From Oscillospiraceae bacterium (GTDB lineage: Bacteria > Bacillota > Clostridia > Oscillospirales > Acutalibacteraceae), in assembly GCA_015066045.1 (NCBI GenBank), contig SVPD01000008.1:1-64000 (forward strand): DNA of 64,000 nucleotides. The letters run 5' to 3'. The notes below the pieces were generated by a model. It was not told the DNA's origin. It worked only from the letters and a program-made list of their open reading frames with translations, and did not search any database. The position numbers were made by a program, and so were the translations under genes. Of the stretch, positions 7,901-16,285 are shown piece after piece (the stretch's first letter is position 1; each line of letters begins with the position of its first letter).

Positions 7901-9490
7901 ATGGGTAAATACATTGGCATCGATCTTGGAACAACATTTTGTGCTGTTTCATACATTGATGACAAAGGAAATCCGCAAATAATAAGGAATAGAGAAGGAG
8001 ACAATACAACTCCTTCGTCGGTTCTGTTTGAGGATGGAAAAACAATAGTAGGTAAGACTGCAAAAAAGAAAAGCACGGCAAAGCCTTTAGGATATGAGGC
8101 ATTTGTAAAAAGGCATATGGGTGAAAGCACATATACTTTTACGGCACCGGACGGAACATCATATCGTCCGGAAGAAATATCTGCAATTATTCTTAAGAAA
8201 TTAAAAGATGATGCAGAAGCTGCATTAGGAGAAGAGATTCTGGGCGCAGTTATTACGGTTCCTGCATATTTTGGAGACCCTCAAAGAGACGCTACGAAGG
8301 ATGCCGCTCAGATTGCAGGTATTAATGTGTTGGGTATTATTAATGAACCTACTGCGGCAGCAATTGCATTCGGAGTAAGTAAGGATATCGAAAAGACTCA
8401 AAAAGTTATGATTTACGATTTCGGTGGCGGTACATTTGATGTTAGCGTATTGGAAATCGACAATGGTAACATTCGTGTCATTTCAACAAACGGCGATCAT
8501 CAGCTTGGCGGTTACGATGTCGATATGGTAGTTTACAATATGATTAAGGAAGCGGCTTTTGACGAGGGAATTGACATAGAGAAAAATCCTCGCTATAAGC
8601 AAAAGGTTATGCTTGAAGTTGAGGAAGTTAAGAAAACTCTTTCAACAAGTATGACAGCGGAAATATCTCTTGAGTTCGGTGATGATATTTTTGAATGTGA
8701 ACTGGACAGAGAAGATTTTGAAGAAGCTATCAGCGATATTCTTGACACAACAATGAGTATTATGCAAGGTGCTTTAAACGAAGCGAAACTCACTTATGGG
8801 GATATTGATAAAATACTCTTGGTCGGTGGTTCAAGTCGAATTCCCGCTGTAACAAGTATTATTGAAGAACAGACAGGCATCCATCCTTCTTCTGATGTGC
8901 ATCCCGACGAGGCTGTTGCTATAGGTGCTGCTTTTCATGTAATTGAACTTGCCAAAAGAGGTCTTGAGCAACCTCAAAACAGTAACACTTTTAGTAATGC
9001 ACAGCAATTTACAAATAATGCAACAGCAGATGTAGTATTACCTGAAATCGAAAAGCAGTTTAAGTTTGTTGATGTAACAAGTCACGGTATTGGAATTATA
9101 GTTTACAGCATGGAATTACAGAAAGAAGTCAACTCAATACTGATGCCCAAAAATACAGAAGTGCCCGCTGAAATAGTCAATGATAATTTTAGCACGGTAA
9201 ATCCTTATCAGGAAAAAATAGCGCTTACTGTAACGCAAGGTGAATTTGAAGAAGTTGAGTATGTTACGGTTATCGGTCAGGCGGAATTAAATTTGCGTCC
9301 TCGAAATAAACTTGTTCCTATTCGTTTTATTGTCAGTTGCGATGAAAATCAGATTATTCATGTACGTGCAATTGATTTAGACGAAAATGTTGATCTTGGT
9401 GAAATCACTATCAACAGAGAAGAACATAACATGACTGAGGAGCAGGTTGAAAAGTCTGCTGAAAACATACATAAATTAAATATCGGATAA
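7901..9490 (+). CDS. Short Hsp70 (DnaK-like) lacking the helical lid (operon gene 4)
   Basis: 529 residues from ATG 7901 (AGAAAGAAGG upstream; the in-frame GTG at 7895 is less likely). The nucleotide-binding domain is complete: IGIDLGTT (5-12), NEPTAAA, DFGGGTFDVS (about 173) and VGGSSRIP (about 308). The beta substrate-binding domain is recognisable but divergent (DVTSHGIGI), and the protein ends soon after, so the alpha-helical lid of DnaK (about 80-100 residues) is missing. Its neighbours mark it as a dedicated accessory chaperone, not the housekeeping dnaK, which would sit with grpE and dnaJ. Confidence 0.9.
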   Translation: MGKYIGIDLGTTFCAVSYIDDKGNPQIIRNREGDNTTPSSVLFEDGKTIVGKTAKKKSTAKPLGYEAFVKRHMGESTYTFTAPDGTSYRPEEISAIILKKLKDDAEAALGEEILGAVITVPAYFGDPQRDATKDAAQIAGINVLGIINEPTAAAIAFGVSKDIEKTQKVMIYDFGGGTFDVSVLEIDNGNIRVISTNGDHQLGGYDVDMVVYNMIKEAAFDEGIDIEKNPRYKQKVMLEVEEVKKTLSTSMTAEISLEFGDDIFECELDREDFEEAISDILDTTMSIMQGALNEAKLTYGDIDKILLVGGSSRIPAVTSIIEEQTGIHPSSDVHPDEAVAIGAAFHVIELAKRGLEQPQNSNTFSNAQQFTNNATADVVLPEIEKQFKFVDVTSHGIGIIVYSMELQKEVNSILMPKNTEVPAEIVNDNFSTVNPYQEKIALTVTQGEFEEVEYVTVIGQAELNLRPRNKLVPIRFIVSCDENQIIHVRAIDLDENVDLGEITINREEHNMTEEQVEKSAENIHKLNIG

Positions 9491-9509
9491 TACAGGAGGT
9501 TATCAAACA

Positions 9510-10832
9510 ATGGCAAAAAAACTCAAGTCAAAAAAATCACAGGTTCTTACTGAAAATGTATTCGATTACTACGTTCACTTCAAGCTGAACAAAAATGCTT
9601 CTGAAAAAGAGATACAAGAAGTGCTCAGAACAAATCTTAACAAAGTTCGTCAGATGATAGCATCATTATCATCTTGTGCAAATGGTTCAAAAGAACTGAC
9701 ATGGCTTCAGGAAGAAGAGAAAAGAATTCACGCTGCTAACAATATCTTCCGAAAGAAGGAAACTCGTGTAGAATATGATGAAAAGCTTGAATTGGCAATT
9801 ACTGCCGGTAGAGTGGATGCTGCATCATATGAAGTTGCTGATGATGTTTATGCTGAGATTGAAAAAATGTTTGCTATGGGTGATTTTAATGGCGTTATCC
9901 GCAAATGTCAGGAGCTTATTTCATCAGGTTCTTCGGAAGTAAGGCTGTATACATATGTTGCTCGTAGTTATTATATGTCTGATCGTAATTCCGAGGCTAT
10001 TGCAACTGTAGATAAATGCGTTGATGTACATCCGAATGATTTGAATGCTTTGCAGTTGGCTTCACGTTATTACAATATGTGCAATAACGACATTCAGAAA
10101 GCACAAGAATTTATCAATCGCATGCTTGAAATTGATGCTGAAAGCTCGCTTGCTGTTTGTGAACAGGTTTATCTTTATCTTTGCATGGGCAACAGAGAAA
10201 TGGCTTATAAGGCTTGCGATGATTATATAAATGCTCATCCTACAGATGAAGATTTCAGAGAATCTTGCGCAATTGATATGATTTCTTACACTTATAGATT
10301 GTTTGTTGAAGATGAGAGTGGCACAAGTCTTCTTATTAGCCAGGAAGCATATGACGAATGCCTTGAAGTTTCCGAAAAAGCAGCAAGCATTTTCGCTGAT
10401 GAAGATATAAAGGCTCACCTTGATTATACAAGACAGTTTGGCGAGATTGTATACAATGAGGACAATAAGGCCAATATCCGTTGGACATTCTTCGCTTCAG
10501 CTTGCTATGCTGTTCCTGCGGTTGTATATTTTGTTATGTCTTTTATGGCACTTTTCTCAGGTGAAGGGTTCCTTGCTTTCTTAGGAGGACTTCTTGGTTC
10601 ACTTCTTGTGGGCGCTTTGTCTGCCGGTGGCTTCTATTGCGGAATTCAGCTTCATAAGGTTAGCAAGCGTCCTTATTGGCAGATATTCAAATATGAATTA
10701 ACCGGAAAAAGAGAGAAGAAAGAACAGCTATACGTTACAATCGGTAATATAGTTGGCGGTTGGATGCGACTGAGTTTCAAATTCTCTTGGTGGTTATTTA
10801 AATTGGCTATAAGATGGGCTCTTCCCGGTTAA
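9510..10832 (+). CDS. Membrane-anchored TPR protein with degenerate J domain (operon gene 5)
   Basis: 440 residues behind AGGAGG. Residues 18-94 have the outline of a J domain (YYVHFKL, ASEKEIQEVLR, and the closing AANNIFRKKETRVEYDEKL), but the HPD tripeptide that stimulates Hsp70 ATPase is absent; the position reads NKVRQM. Residues about 110-250 look like tetratricopeptide repeats (MGDFNGVIRKCQ, ARSYYMSDRNSEAI). Two hydrophobic segments near 327-350 and 353-378 should span the membrane. This suggests an adaptor holding the neighbouring Hsp70 at the membrane. It is probably translationally coupled to the next gene, 6 bases downstream. Confidence 0.75.
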   Translation: MAKKLKSKKSQVLTENVFDYYVHFKLNKNASEKEIQEVLRTNLNKVRQMIASLSSCANGSKELTWLQEEEKRIHAANNIFRKKETRVEYDEKLELAITAGRVDAASYEVADDVYAEIEKMFAMGDFNGVIRKCQELISSGSSEVRLYTYVARSYYMSDRNSEAIATVDKCVDVHPNDLNALQLASRYYNMCNNDIQKAQEFINRMLEIDAESSLAVCEQVYLYLCMGNREMAYKACDDYINAHPTDEDFRESCAIDMISYTYRLFVEDESGTSLLISQEAYDECLEVSEKAASIFADEDIKAHLDYTRQFGEIVYNEDNKANIRWTFFASACYAVPAVVYFVMSFMALFSGEGFLAFLGGLLGSLLVGALSAGGFYCGIQLHKVSKRPYWQIFKYELTGKREKKEQLYVTIGNIVGGWMRLSFKFSWWLFKLAIRWALPG

Positions 10833-10838
10833 TGAATT

Positions 10839-11729
10839 ATGGGATTTAAAGACAGGCTTTTTCAAGAAGGCGTTGAAAAAAGCCAAATCGAAAAAAGATA
10901 TGAAGATGTTGCTGAATCAGATTCTTCTTTAACTAAACTTGAACAATTGTTAGATAAATATAAAACTGACGGTTCAAAATATCACTCGAGTTTAACAGAG
11001 GATTATGAAGCCTCCGGTGAGTTTAAACCAACTGAGTCTGAGGGCTCAGTTGGCGAAAACTCAATGCCTGGTTCGCTTGCGGTTAAGAACGAACATAAAG
11101 CGAAAGAATCCGATGCCATTGTTGACAACAATGGTAAAAATGTTGAAGATTCACTTGATACATCAACAGAAAGTGATCGTCATATAGTCAAATTTGAGAA
11201 AAACGGTATCAGATATGAGATTGATAATAACCCAATATCAGAAGACGAACTGGGTGACCTTTTTGATATTGAATTGGATGATCCGGGATATGTAAGTAAT
11301 AAAGTTTTAGATTATGATGATAAAAAGTATCAAAAAGAAGGTTTTCACCATGTTAATTGGAAATCGGATGCCGTTGAAGGAACAACTGAAAATGTTGTTC
11401 TTGAAGCATCGGACAGACCGGTTATATGTCAATGGAGTCATCCTGCGAAAACGGGTAGTTACTTCTGTGATCCTGATACTAAATACGAAAATTTGCAACT
11501 TCAGGATATTCAGGAAAAACGTGAGCAAAAAATCTATGAGGTTATTAAAGATTTGCCAATGAAAAGAAGTGTTATCAATGATCAACACTTTTTAGATGGT
11601 GTATCTTTCGACAAGACATACCAGTATGTTTCGTCTCTTAAAAATGATCAAGGAAAGCCTATGACAGCTAAAGAATTAGTTCAAGCTGGTTATTTAAAAG
11701 AAATAACTAGCACAGAAAACAACAAATAA
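10839..11729 (+). CDS. Candidate effector with TNT-like C-terminal domain (operon gene 6)
   Basis: 296 residues; no good ribosome binding site, so translation probably depends on gene 5. Residues 11-15 (GVEKS) and 37-42 (LLDKYK) repeat motifs of operon gene 1. Residues 45-115 are polar and probably disordered. The compact C-terminal part (about 150-290) has an order of motifs that resembles TNT-type NAD-glycohydrolase domains: CQWSHP (197-202), GSYFCDP (206-212), YEVIKDLP (233-240) and ELVQAGYLKEI (279-289). The expected leading Arg and the terminal Gln are not obvious, so this may be an inactive or distant relative. The fold assignment is an unverified inference; hypothetical protein is the safe name. 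Confidence 0.6.
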   Translation: MGFKDRLFQEGVEKSQIEKRYEDVAESDSSLTKLEQLLDKYKTDGSKYHSSLTEDYEASGEFKPTESEGSVGENSMPGSLAVKNEHKAKESDAIVDNNGKNVEDSLDTSTESDRHIVKFEKNGIRYEIDNNPISEDELGDLFDIELDDPGYVSNKVLDYDDKKYQKEGFHHVNWKSDAVEGTTENVVLEASDRPVICQWSHPAKTGSYFCDPDTKYENLQLQDIQEKREQKIYEVIKDLPMKRSVINDQHFLDGVSFDKTYQYVSSLKNDQGKPMTAKELVQAGYLKEITSTENNK

Positions 11730-11781
11730 TAAAGAGTGTATATATAGTTTTTACGAATATATAATATGTTTCAATAATTGA

Positions 11782-11823
11782 AAACACCGCCGATTAACGT
11801 TTATCGTTTATTGGTGGTGTTTA
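11782..11823 (+). terminator. Terminator of the six-gene operon
   Basis: An 18-bp stem with about 15 matches (AAACACCGCC against GGTGGTGTTT at the base) closes 53 bases after the last stop codon. The following T-tract is weak (TTTAATTA). Confidence 0.6.
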
Positions 11824-12135
11824 ATTATATGTGAACAAACCTCTATTAAAAGTATATTGCTAAATTTATTCATACCATTCATAAGAAAATTGTATACGAA
11901 ACATATAAACTTAATTTTTGTTTTTTTACTTATAAAAATATCTGCTGTACTTGGTGGATTTGTTCCACCTTATAACAAGTGGTTAACCCAATGTGTAGAT
12001 TGTAATATAAAAGAAAAGCCAAGAAAGATATTACTCTCTCTTGGTTACTTCTTTTCCTTCTGCAATGCACGGTATATAATTAATGTTTTTATAAACTGTC
12101 CTTAGCAATCCCATACATCGGAACAGGATTTTTTT
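11824..12135. other. Intergenic stretch without recognisable gene
   Basis: AT-rich sequence between the operon terminator and the hairpin array. An 82-codon open frame (11857-12105) starts at a TTG without ribosome binding site and shows no protein-like features. A weak hairpin lies near 12019-12050. I see no further structure. Confidence 0.5.
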
Positions 12136-12141
12136 ATTCAA

Positions 12142-12323
12142 TCCAAAGGATTGGAATGTAATCGCCGCCAGGCGTATGTAATCACGCAAAGCGTGTATGG
12201 CATCGCCGTAGGTGCATTTCTCCTTCGGATTGATTGCATACCTTTCTGCGAAAAGATTACATACATCCCTACGGGATGATTACATTCCGTCTTGAGACGG
12301 ATAACATACAAGGCTACGCCTTG
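12142..12323. repeat. Array of nine short hairpins with symmetric linkers
   Basis: Nine perfect or nearly perfect small inverted repeats follow each other every 20-24 bases, for example CGCC-GCCA-GGCG (12163), CACGC-AAA-GCGTG (12183), CATCCC-TAC-GGGATG (12264), TCCGTCT-TG-AGACGGA (12286) and CAAGGC-TAC-GCCTTG (12309). The linkers are AATGTAATC (12155), TATGTAATC (12175) and TATGGCATC (12196) on the left, and on the right GATTGCATA (12232), GATTACATA (12255) and GATTACATT (12278). The outer two pairs are exact reverse complements. The whole could fold into a long stem with hairpins on both sides. No family is known to me. Confidence 0.75.
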
Positions 12324-12349
12324 ATTTTTACTGACGAAACCGCACACGA

Positions 12350-12378
12350 TTGTATTTTGATTTTTTGTGTGATATAAT
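12350..12378 (+). promoter_or_regulatory. Promoter of the orphan gene at 12410
   Basis: TTGTAT (12350-12355), 17-bp spacer, TATAAT (12373-12378), a good sigma-A type promoter 32 bases before the start codon. It lies directly after the hairpin array. Confidence 0.65.
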
Positions 12379-12409
12379 CAGCTTGAAAATAAGTATTGCG
12401 GAGGTTTTT

Positions 12410-13012
12410 ATGCCTATAGAAGTAAACAGTATTACGCCAAGACAAAAATTAACTATTAATATAGGTTTGTGTGAGTATCAATACATAATGGAAAACTGGC
12501 AAACAAACAGCGAAGATTTCAAAGCAGTTTTTTATGATTTCTATTTGAAAGCAAGATGGTCAGTAATGACAAAACCAAGCAATAGTATCCCTTACTTTAA
12601 AAAGCTCCAAAGCATCTCGCCGACAGACGATTTAATAGATATAATATCTGACTTAAAAGAAGAAATGGGCCAACATGGCTTTGAATTTTCTCTGAGCAGC
12701 AAATTGCTTCATACAAGAAATCCATCATCTCCAATTTATGACAGTAAAATCAGAGAATATTTGTCTAAAGAAGAGAAAGTTGAATTCTGGTGGGGACGAA
12801 GCAAGGGAATGTATGGAAGCCCTGCACCTCGAGGCACATCGGAATGTGAAAAAATCAGACATGACTGGATTAATCTATGCCAATGGTATAATCAGTTTTT
12901 GTCATCAAAAAGGTGTAAGGAATGGATTAATTGGTTTGATGATAATTTCCAAAATCACACAACTATTTCCGACGTAAAAAAAATAGATTTTATAATCTTT
13001 GCCTCAACTTAG
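12410..13012 (+). CDS. Hypothetical helical protein with SKLLHxxNP-PIYDS motif
   Basis: 200 residues from the ATG at 12410 (GGAGG 5 bases before it; the upstream in-frame start would include the promoter). It is rich in Trp and in helices, without signal peptide or membrane segment. The central motif SSKLLHTRNP followed by PIYDS is one I associate with conserved hypothetical proteins related to helix-hairpin-helix DNA glycosylase folds, but I cannot name the family. It stands alone between the hairpin array and a bidirectional terminator, and its base composition matches the AT-rich accessory region. Confidence 0.7.
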   Translation: MPIEVNSITPRQKLTINIGLCEYQYIMENWQTNSEDFKAVFYDFYLKARWSVMTKPSNSIPYFKKLQSISPTDDLIDIISDLKEEMGQHGFEFSLSSKLLHTRNPSSPIYDSKIREYLSKEEKVEFWWGRSKGMYGSPAPRGTSECEKIRHDWINLCQWYNQFLSSKRCKEWINWFDDNFQNHTTISDVKKIDFIIFAST

Positions 13013-13049
13013 AAAGCTATTAACCTCTAATTTACCAACCTACATAAAA

Positions 13050-13077
13050 GCGGTCACGGACCTACATCCGTGACCGC
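13050..13077. terminator. Bidirectional terminator
   Basis: A perfect 11-bp GC-rich stem (GCGGTCACGGA with its complement) has a T-tract on the plus side and TTTTATG on the minus side. It serves both the gene ending at 13012 and the minus-strand protease gene ending at 13098. Confidence 0.85.
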
Positions 13078-13097
13078 ACTTTTTATATCGTTTTATC

Positions 13098-14678
13098 TTA
13101 CCAGCCGAAGCCGAAATAATCGTTAAAGAAATCCTCGAAATCACTGGCACCGCCGTGATAATATCCGCCACTGTAAGGATCGGTGGTGGTCTCCTCCTCT
13201 TCTGCGGATGTACCCTTATCCTCCACGAGGGTGATGGTTACATCAAAGGTAGAGGTTTTATAGGTTCTGCTTTCGATGCGGCAGAGAGTGAGAGTGAGAG
13301 TGTCGCCTACCGCTCCGGTCTCGATAAGGTCGAGGAGAACGCTTGAGTCGTTCATTTCCTTACCGTTTACACCGATAATAAGGTCGCCTACCTCTGCCTC
13401 GGTGTTTGCCAGTGAGCTGTCGGCAGAAATGCCTGCGATAACGAGAGAGCCCTGAGGAAGTCCCTTTATGGAAACGACCATACTGTAAAGCTGATAGGAG
13501 CTCACTGCAGCATATTCGATGCCGAGCTTAGGTCTGTTAGGAACATATTTATACTGAACGAGAGCCTGTGCCACAGGGAGAGCGATAGACATAGGCACTG
13601 CAAAGCCCATACCCTCATAGTCTGTGTCGGCTATTTTTGAGGAATTGATGCCGATAACCTGTCCCGAAGTGTTTACCAGTGCTCCGCCCGAGTTACCCGG
13701 ATTGATGGCAGCACTGTGCTGAATTACCGTCATAGTGTAGGTGGATGAAATAGAGCGGTCGATAGATGACACTATACCGTCTGTCACAGAGCCGAAAAAT
13801 GCGCTGCCGCCGGGATTACCGATAGCATAGATGGGCTCACCGATTTTAAGGGTGGCCGAATTACCTATCTCAGCCAGAGGAAGACCTGTAGCCTCTACCT
13901 TGAGCACACCGATGTCGGTTCTGGTATCAGCCGCCACCATTTCTGCCTCATAGGTTTTACCGTTTTCGAGCATTATACCGAAGGTCACGCCCTTGGAATT
14001 TATAACGTGAGCGCAGGTAATAACATAGGTAAAGCCGTTTTCTTCCTTCCATAAAACGCCCGAGCCTTCACCGTCGAGCTGCCCCTGATTATAGGTCATA
14101 ACGCCTACCACACTGGGCCTTGCCTTTTCGGCTACGATAACGGAATTAAACTGATCCACGGCTCCTGCCTGTGTAGTGGCATAGACCGTGTCGGACGAGG
14201 TAGTGTTTTCTGCCGGAGCTGTGGTCTCGACCTGAGGATTTTTCACGCTTACTCCGTGGTCAGAAAAGCTGATAGCCATAGCTACCGCACCCACGATAAG
14301 ACAGAGAACTATTATCACTGCAGCGATCTTTTTACCCTTGCCCTGCTTTTTAGGCTCCTCAGGCACAGGCTGATAGGTGGGCTGAGTGCCGAAGTTAAAG
14401 GGCTGCTGAGGCTGATAGGTTCGGTGAGGCTGCTGAGCAGGCTCCTCATGTGAGGGCATATCTGCCTGTGTGTAATGGTAGGTGCTGCTTACGGGAGGTG
14501 CATAGGGATTAAAGGCAGGCTCTGTCTTCGGCTCCTCCGGTTTTTCTTCTGTATGATATGCGGGAGGCTTCGGAAAATCAAAGGAAAAATAGGGAGAAGG
14601 ATTTTCCTGTGCGGGAGTGGTATCTTCGGTCTTTTCTTCCCCGCCGAAGCCGTCAAATCTGTTTTCATTGTCATTCAT
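13098..14678 (-). CDS. htrA: HtrA/DegP-type membrane serine protease with PDZ domain
   Basis: 526 residues: a 115-residue Pro/Gln/Glu-rich cytoplasmic region, one transmembrane helix (about 118-138), a trypsin-like domain with the triad His224 (TCAHV), Asp255 (DTRTDIGV) and Ser330 (GNSGGAL), and one PDZ domain (about 370-480). Family knowledge: surface quality-control proteases that degrade misfolded exported proteins. The start has AAAGGAG upstream. It follows a two-component system on the same strand with an 89-base gap, which recalls CssRS control of HtrA in Bacillus; regulation here is inferred from position only. The C-terminus is acidic and then rich in Gly, Tyr and Phe. Confidence 0.92.
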   Translation of the reverse strand: MNDNENRFDGFGGEEKTEDTTPAQENPSPYFSFDFPKPPAYHTEEKPEEPKTEPAFNPYAPPVSSTYHYTQADMPSHEEPAQQPHRTYQPQQPFNFGTQPTYQPVPEEPKKQGKGKKIAAVIIVLCLIVGAVAMAISFSDHGVSVKNPQVETTAPAENTTSSDTVYATTQAGAVDQFNSVIVAEKARPSVVGVMTYNQGQLDGEGSGVLWKEENGFTYVITCAHVINSKGVTFGIMLENGKTYEAEMVAADTRTDIGVLKVEATGLPLAEIGNSATLKIGEPIYAIGNPGGSAFFGSVTDGIVSSIDRSISSTYTMTVIQHSAAINPGNSGGALVNTSGQVIGINSSKIADTDYEGMGFAVPMSIALPVAQALVQYKYVPNRPKLGIEYAAVSSYQLYSMVVSIKGLPQGSLVIAGISADSSLANTEAEVGDLIIGVNGKEMNDSSVLLDLIETGAVGDTLTLTLCRIESRTYKTSTFDVTITLVEDKGTSAEEEETTTDPYSGGYYHGGASDFEDFFNDYFGFGW

Positions 14679-14767
14679 AAGAATTTGCTCCTTTTTTTGT
14701 TTTGCCTGTTTGATTTTATGAATAGAGATTAACTGTTTACATTAAAAACAAGTTTAAAAATCTTTAA

Positions 14768-16261
14768 TTATTCATCGATATAGGGAATTTCGAAGGAAAA
14801 TTCCGTATATTCGCCCTGCTTGCTCGAAGCGGTTATTTCACCGTCGTGCATATTTATAATGGTTTTTACGATGTAAAGACCTAAGCCTACACCCTTGGTG
14901 TCATAGGAACGGGATTTATCCACCTTATAAAAACGCTCGAAGATACGTGAAATCTCCTCCTCGGAAATACCCTGTCCCGAATTTCTCACAGTGACCGTCG
15001 TAGTCTCACCGTCATTTTCCGCAAAAACACTTATGGTTCCGTTTTCGGGAGTGAATTTTACGGCATTGTCCAAAAGATTATATATTACCTGCTGAACCAG
15101 ATCCTTATCGGCCCGCATAAGCACCGAGCCCATTTCCTCGAAGCCTTCTATATCGATGTGCTTTTCGTTGATAGTCTTTTCAAAGGAAAGAAGCGTTTCG
15201 AAAACCTGAGCGGTGACATCGTAAATGATGGGAGAAAGCTCTATTTCTCCTGCCTCTATTTTAGACAGATTAAGCATCGAAACCACCATTCTCGAAAGAC
15301 GCTTTACCTCGTTTGACACGATACCGAGGTATTTTTTCTCCTGTCCTGCGGGAATAGTACCGTCCATCATTCCGTCTATAAAGCCGCCGATAGAGGTCAT
15401 GGGAGTTTTCAGCTCATGGGAAACATTTGCCACGAAGCTCTTTCGTGAGTCCTCGTTTATTTTCAGCTCATAGCCCATTTTATTGAGTGCCTTGGCGAAA
15501 TCATTAAGCTCACGGTTTTTATAGTTTTCTCTCGCCTTATGGTCGAAATCACCCTTGGCATAATAGTCAGTGATTTTCTGCATATCGGAAAGCGGCACGG
15601 CTACGTCTCTCGTTATTACGAAAAGTGCGATAAACACGGCGATGAGAGCGATAATCAGAGAATAGAAAAAGGACTCGATAATACGGACACTGTAGGGAAC
15701 CAGTCCCGTTATGGCATCCTCTACACCGAAGGCCACTGCGACAGGCTCCTCACCGTCAAATATGGGAGCCACCACCACAAAGGAGCCGATTTCAAAATCT
15801 TCATCACCGATATAGTCTGAAAATTTACCCTTAAGTGCTCTGTTGATATGCTCCTGAGCCACATTATAATTTCTGTGGTTTTCGCATCCGTGGGAGTTTC
15901 CCGCCTCACAGTCACTGCAGTAAAGCACATCACCGTTTATATCGGTAATAAAATACTCGGAAAGGGTTGCCTTGCCCATAGTATTCAGCACATTATGCAG
16001 TGTCATTTCATCTGCTTGGGCCTCGTCATCACTTTTCTGCGAATTTTTATGAATGGAAAGAGCCGTATAGGTCTCGCATATATTATTTATGTTCCGGTTC
16101 AGAGAAACATTCTTTTCGTCCCACCACTGGCTTCCGATGAAAAACATCATAATAAAGCACAGAGCGATAAAGCCTGCCACGACCGTAGCGGCGGAGCGGA
16201 AGAAGTATTTACGTAAAATACCTGCTCTCTTTCTCCTTTTCAGCTGTTTTCTTTTCGCCAT
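14768..16261 (-). CDS. Sensor histidine kinase
   Basis: 497 residues from the ATG at 16261 (AGAGGGAAAG upstream; a longer frame would reach into the MITE). Layout: transmembrane helix 1 near residues 23-45, an extracytoplasmic sensor domain of about 150 residues, transmembrane helix 2, HAMP, HisKA with the phosphorylated His in VSHELKTP, and an HATPase_c domain with N-, G1- and G2-box motifs (NLLDNAVKF, GVGLGLYIV). The sensor domain contains the cysteine cluster CSDC with a further Cys eight residues on, and three His around it, suggesting metal or redox sensing. Partner is the response regulator at 16515. Confidence 0.92.
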   Translation of the reverse strand: MAKRKQLKRRKRAGILRKYFFRSAATVVAGFIALCFIMMFFIGSQWWDEKNVSLNRNINNICETYTALSIHKNSQKSDDEAQADEMTLHNVLNTMGKATLSEYFITDINGDVLYCSDCEAGNSHGCENHRNYNVAQEHINRALKGKFSDYIGDEDFEIGSFVVVAPIFDGEEPVAVAFGVEDAITGLVPYSVRIIESFFYSLIIALIAVFIALFVITRDVAVPLSDMQKITDYYAKGDFDHKARENYKNRELNDFAKALNKMGYELKINEDSRKSFVANVSHELKTPMTSIGGFIDGMMDGTIPAGQEKKYLGIVSNEVKRLSRMVVSMLNLSKIEAGEIELSPIIYDVTAQVFETLLSFEKTINEKHIDIEGFEEMGSVLMRADKDLVQQVIYNLLDNAVKFTPENGTISVFAENDGETTTVTVRNSGQGISEEEISRIFERFYKVDKSRSYDTKGVGLGLYIVKTIINMHDGEITASSKQGEYTEFSFEIPYIDE

Positions 16262-16285
16262 TTTTTCTTTCCCTCTTTTCAAGAA

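Noticed and set aside
11857-12105. 82-residue hydrophobic protein
   Set aside because: TTG start without ribosome binding site in AT-rich DNA; composition explained by base content.
12142-12323. CRISPR array
   Set aside because: Units are short hairpins of differing sequence separated by linkers of about 9 bases; there are no identical direct repeats with 30-bp spacers and no cas genes.
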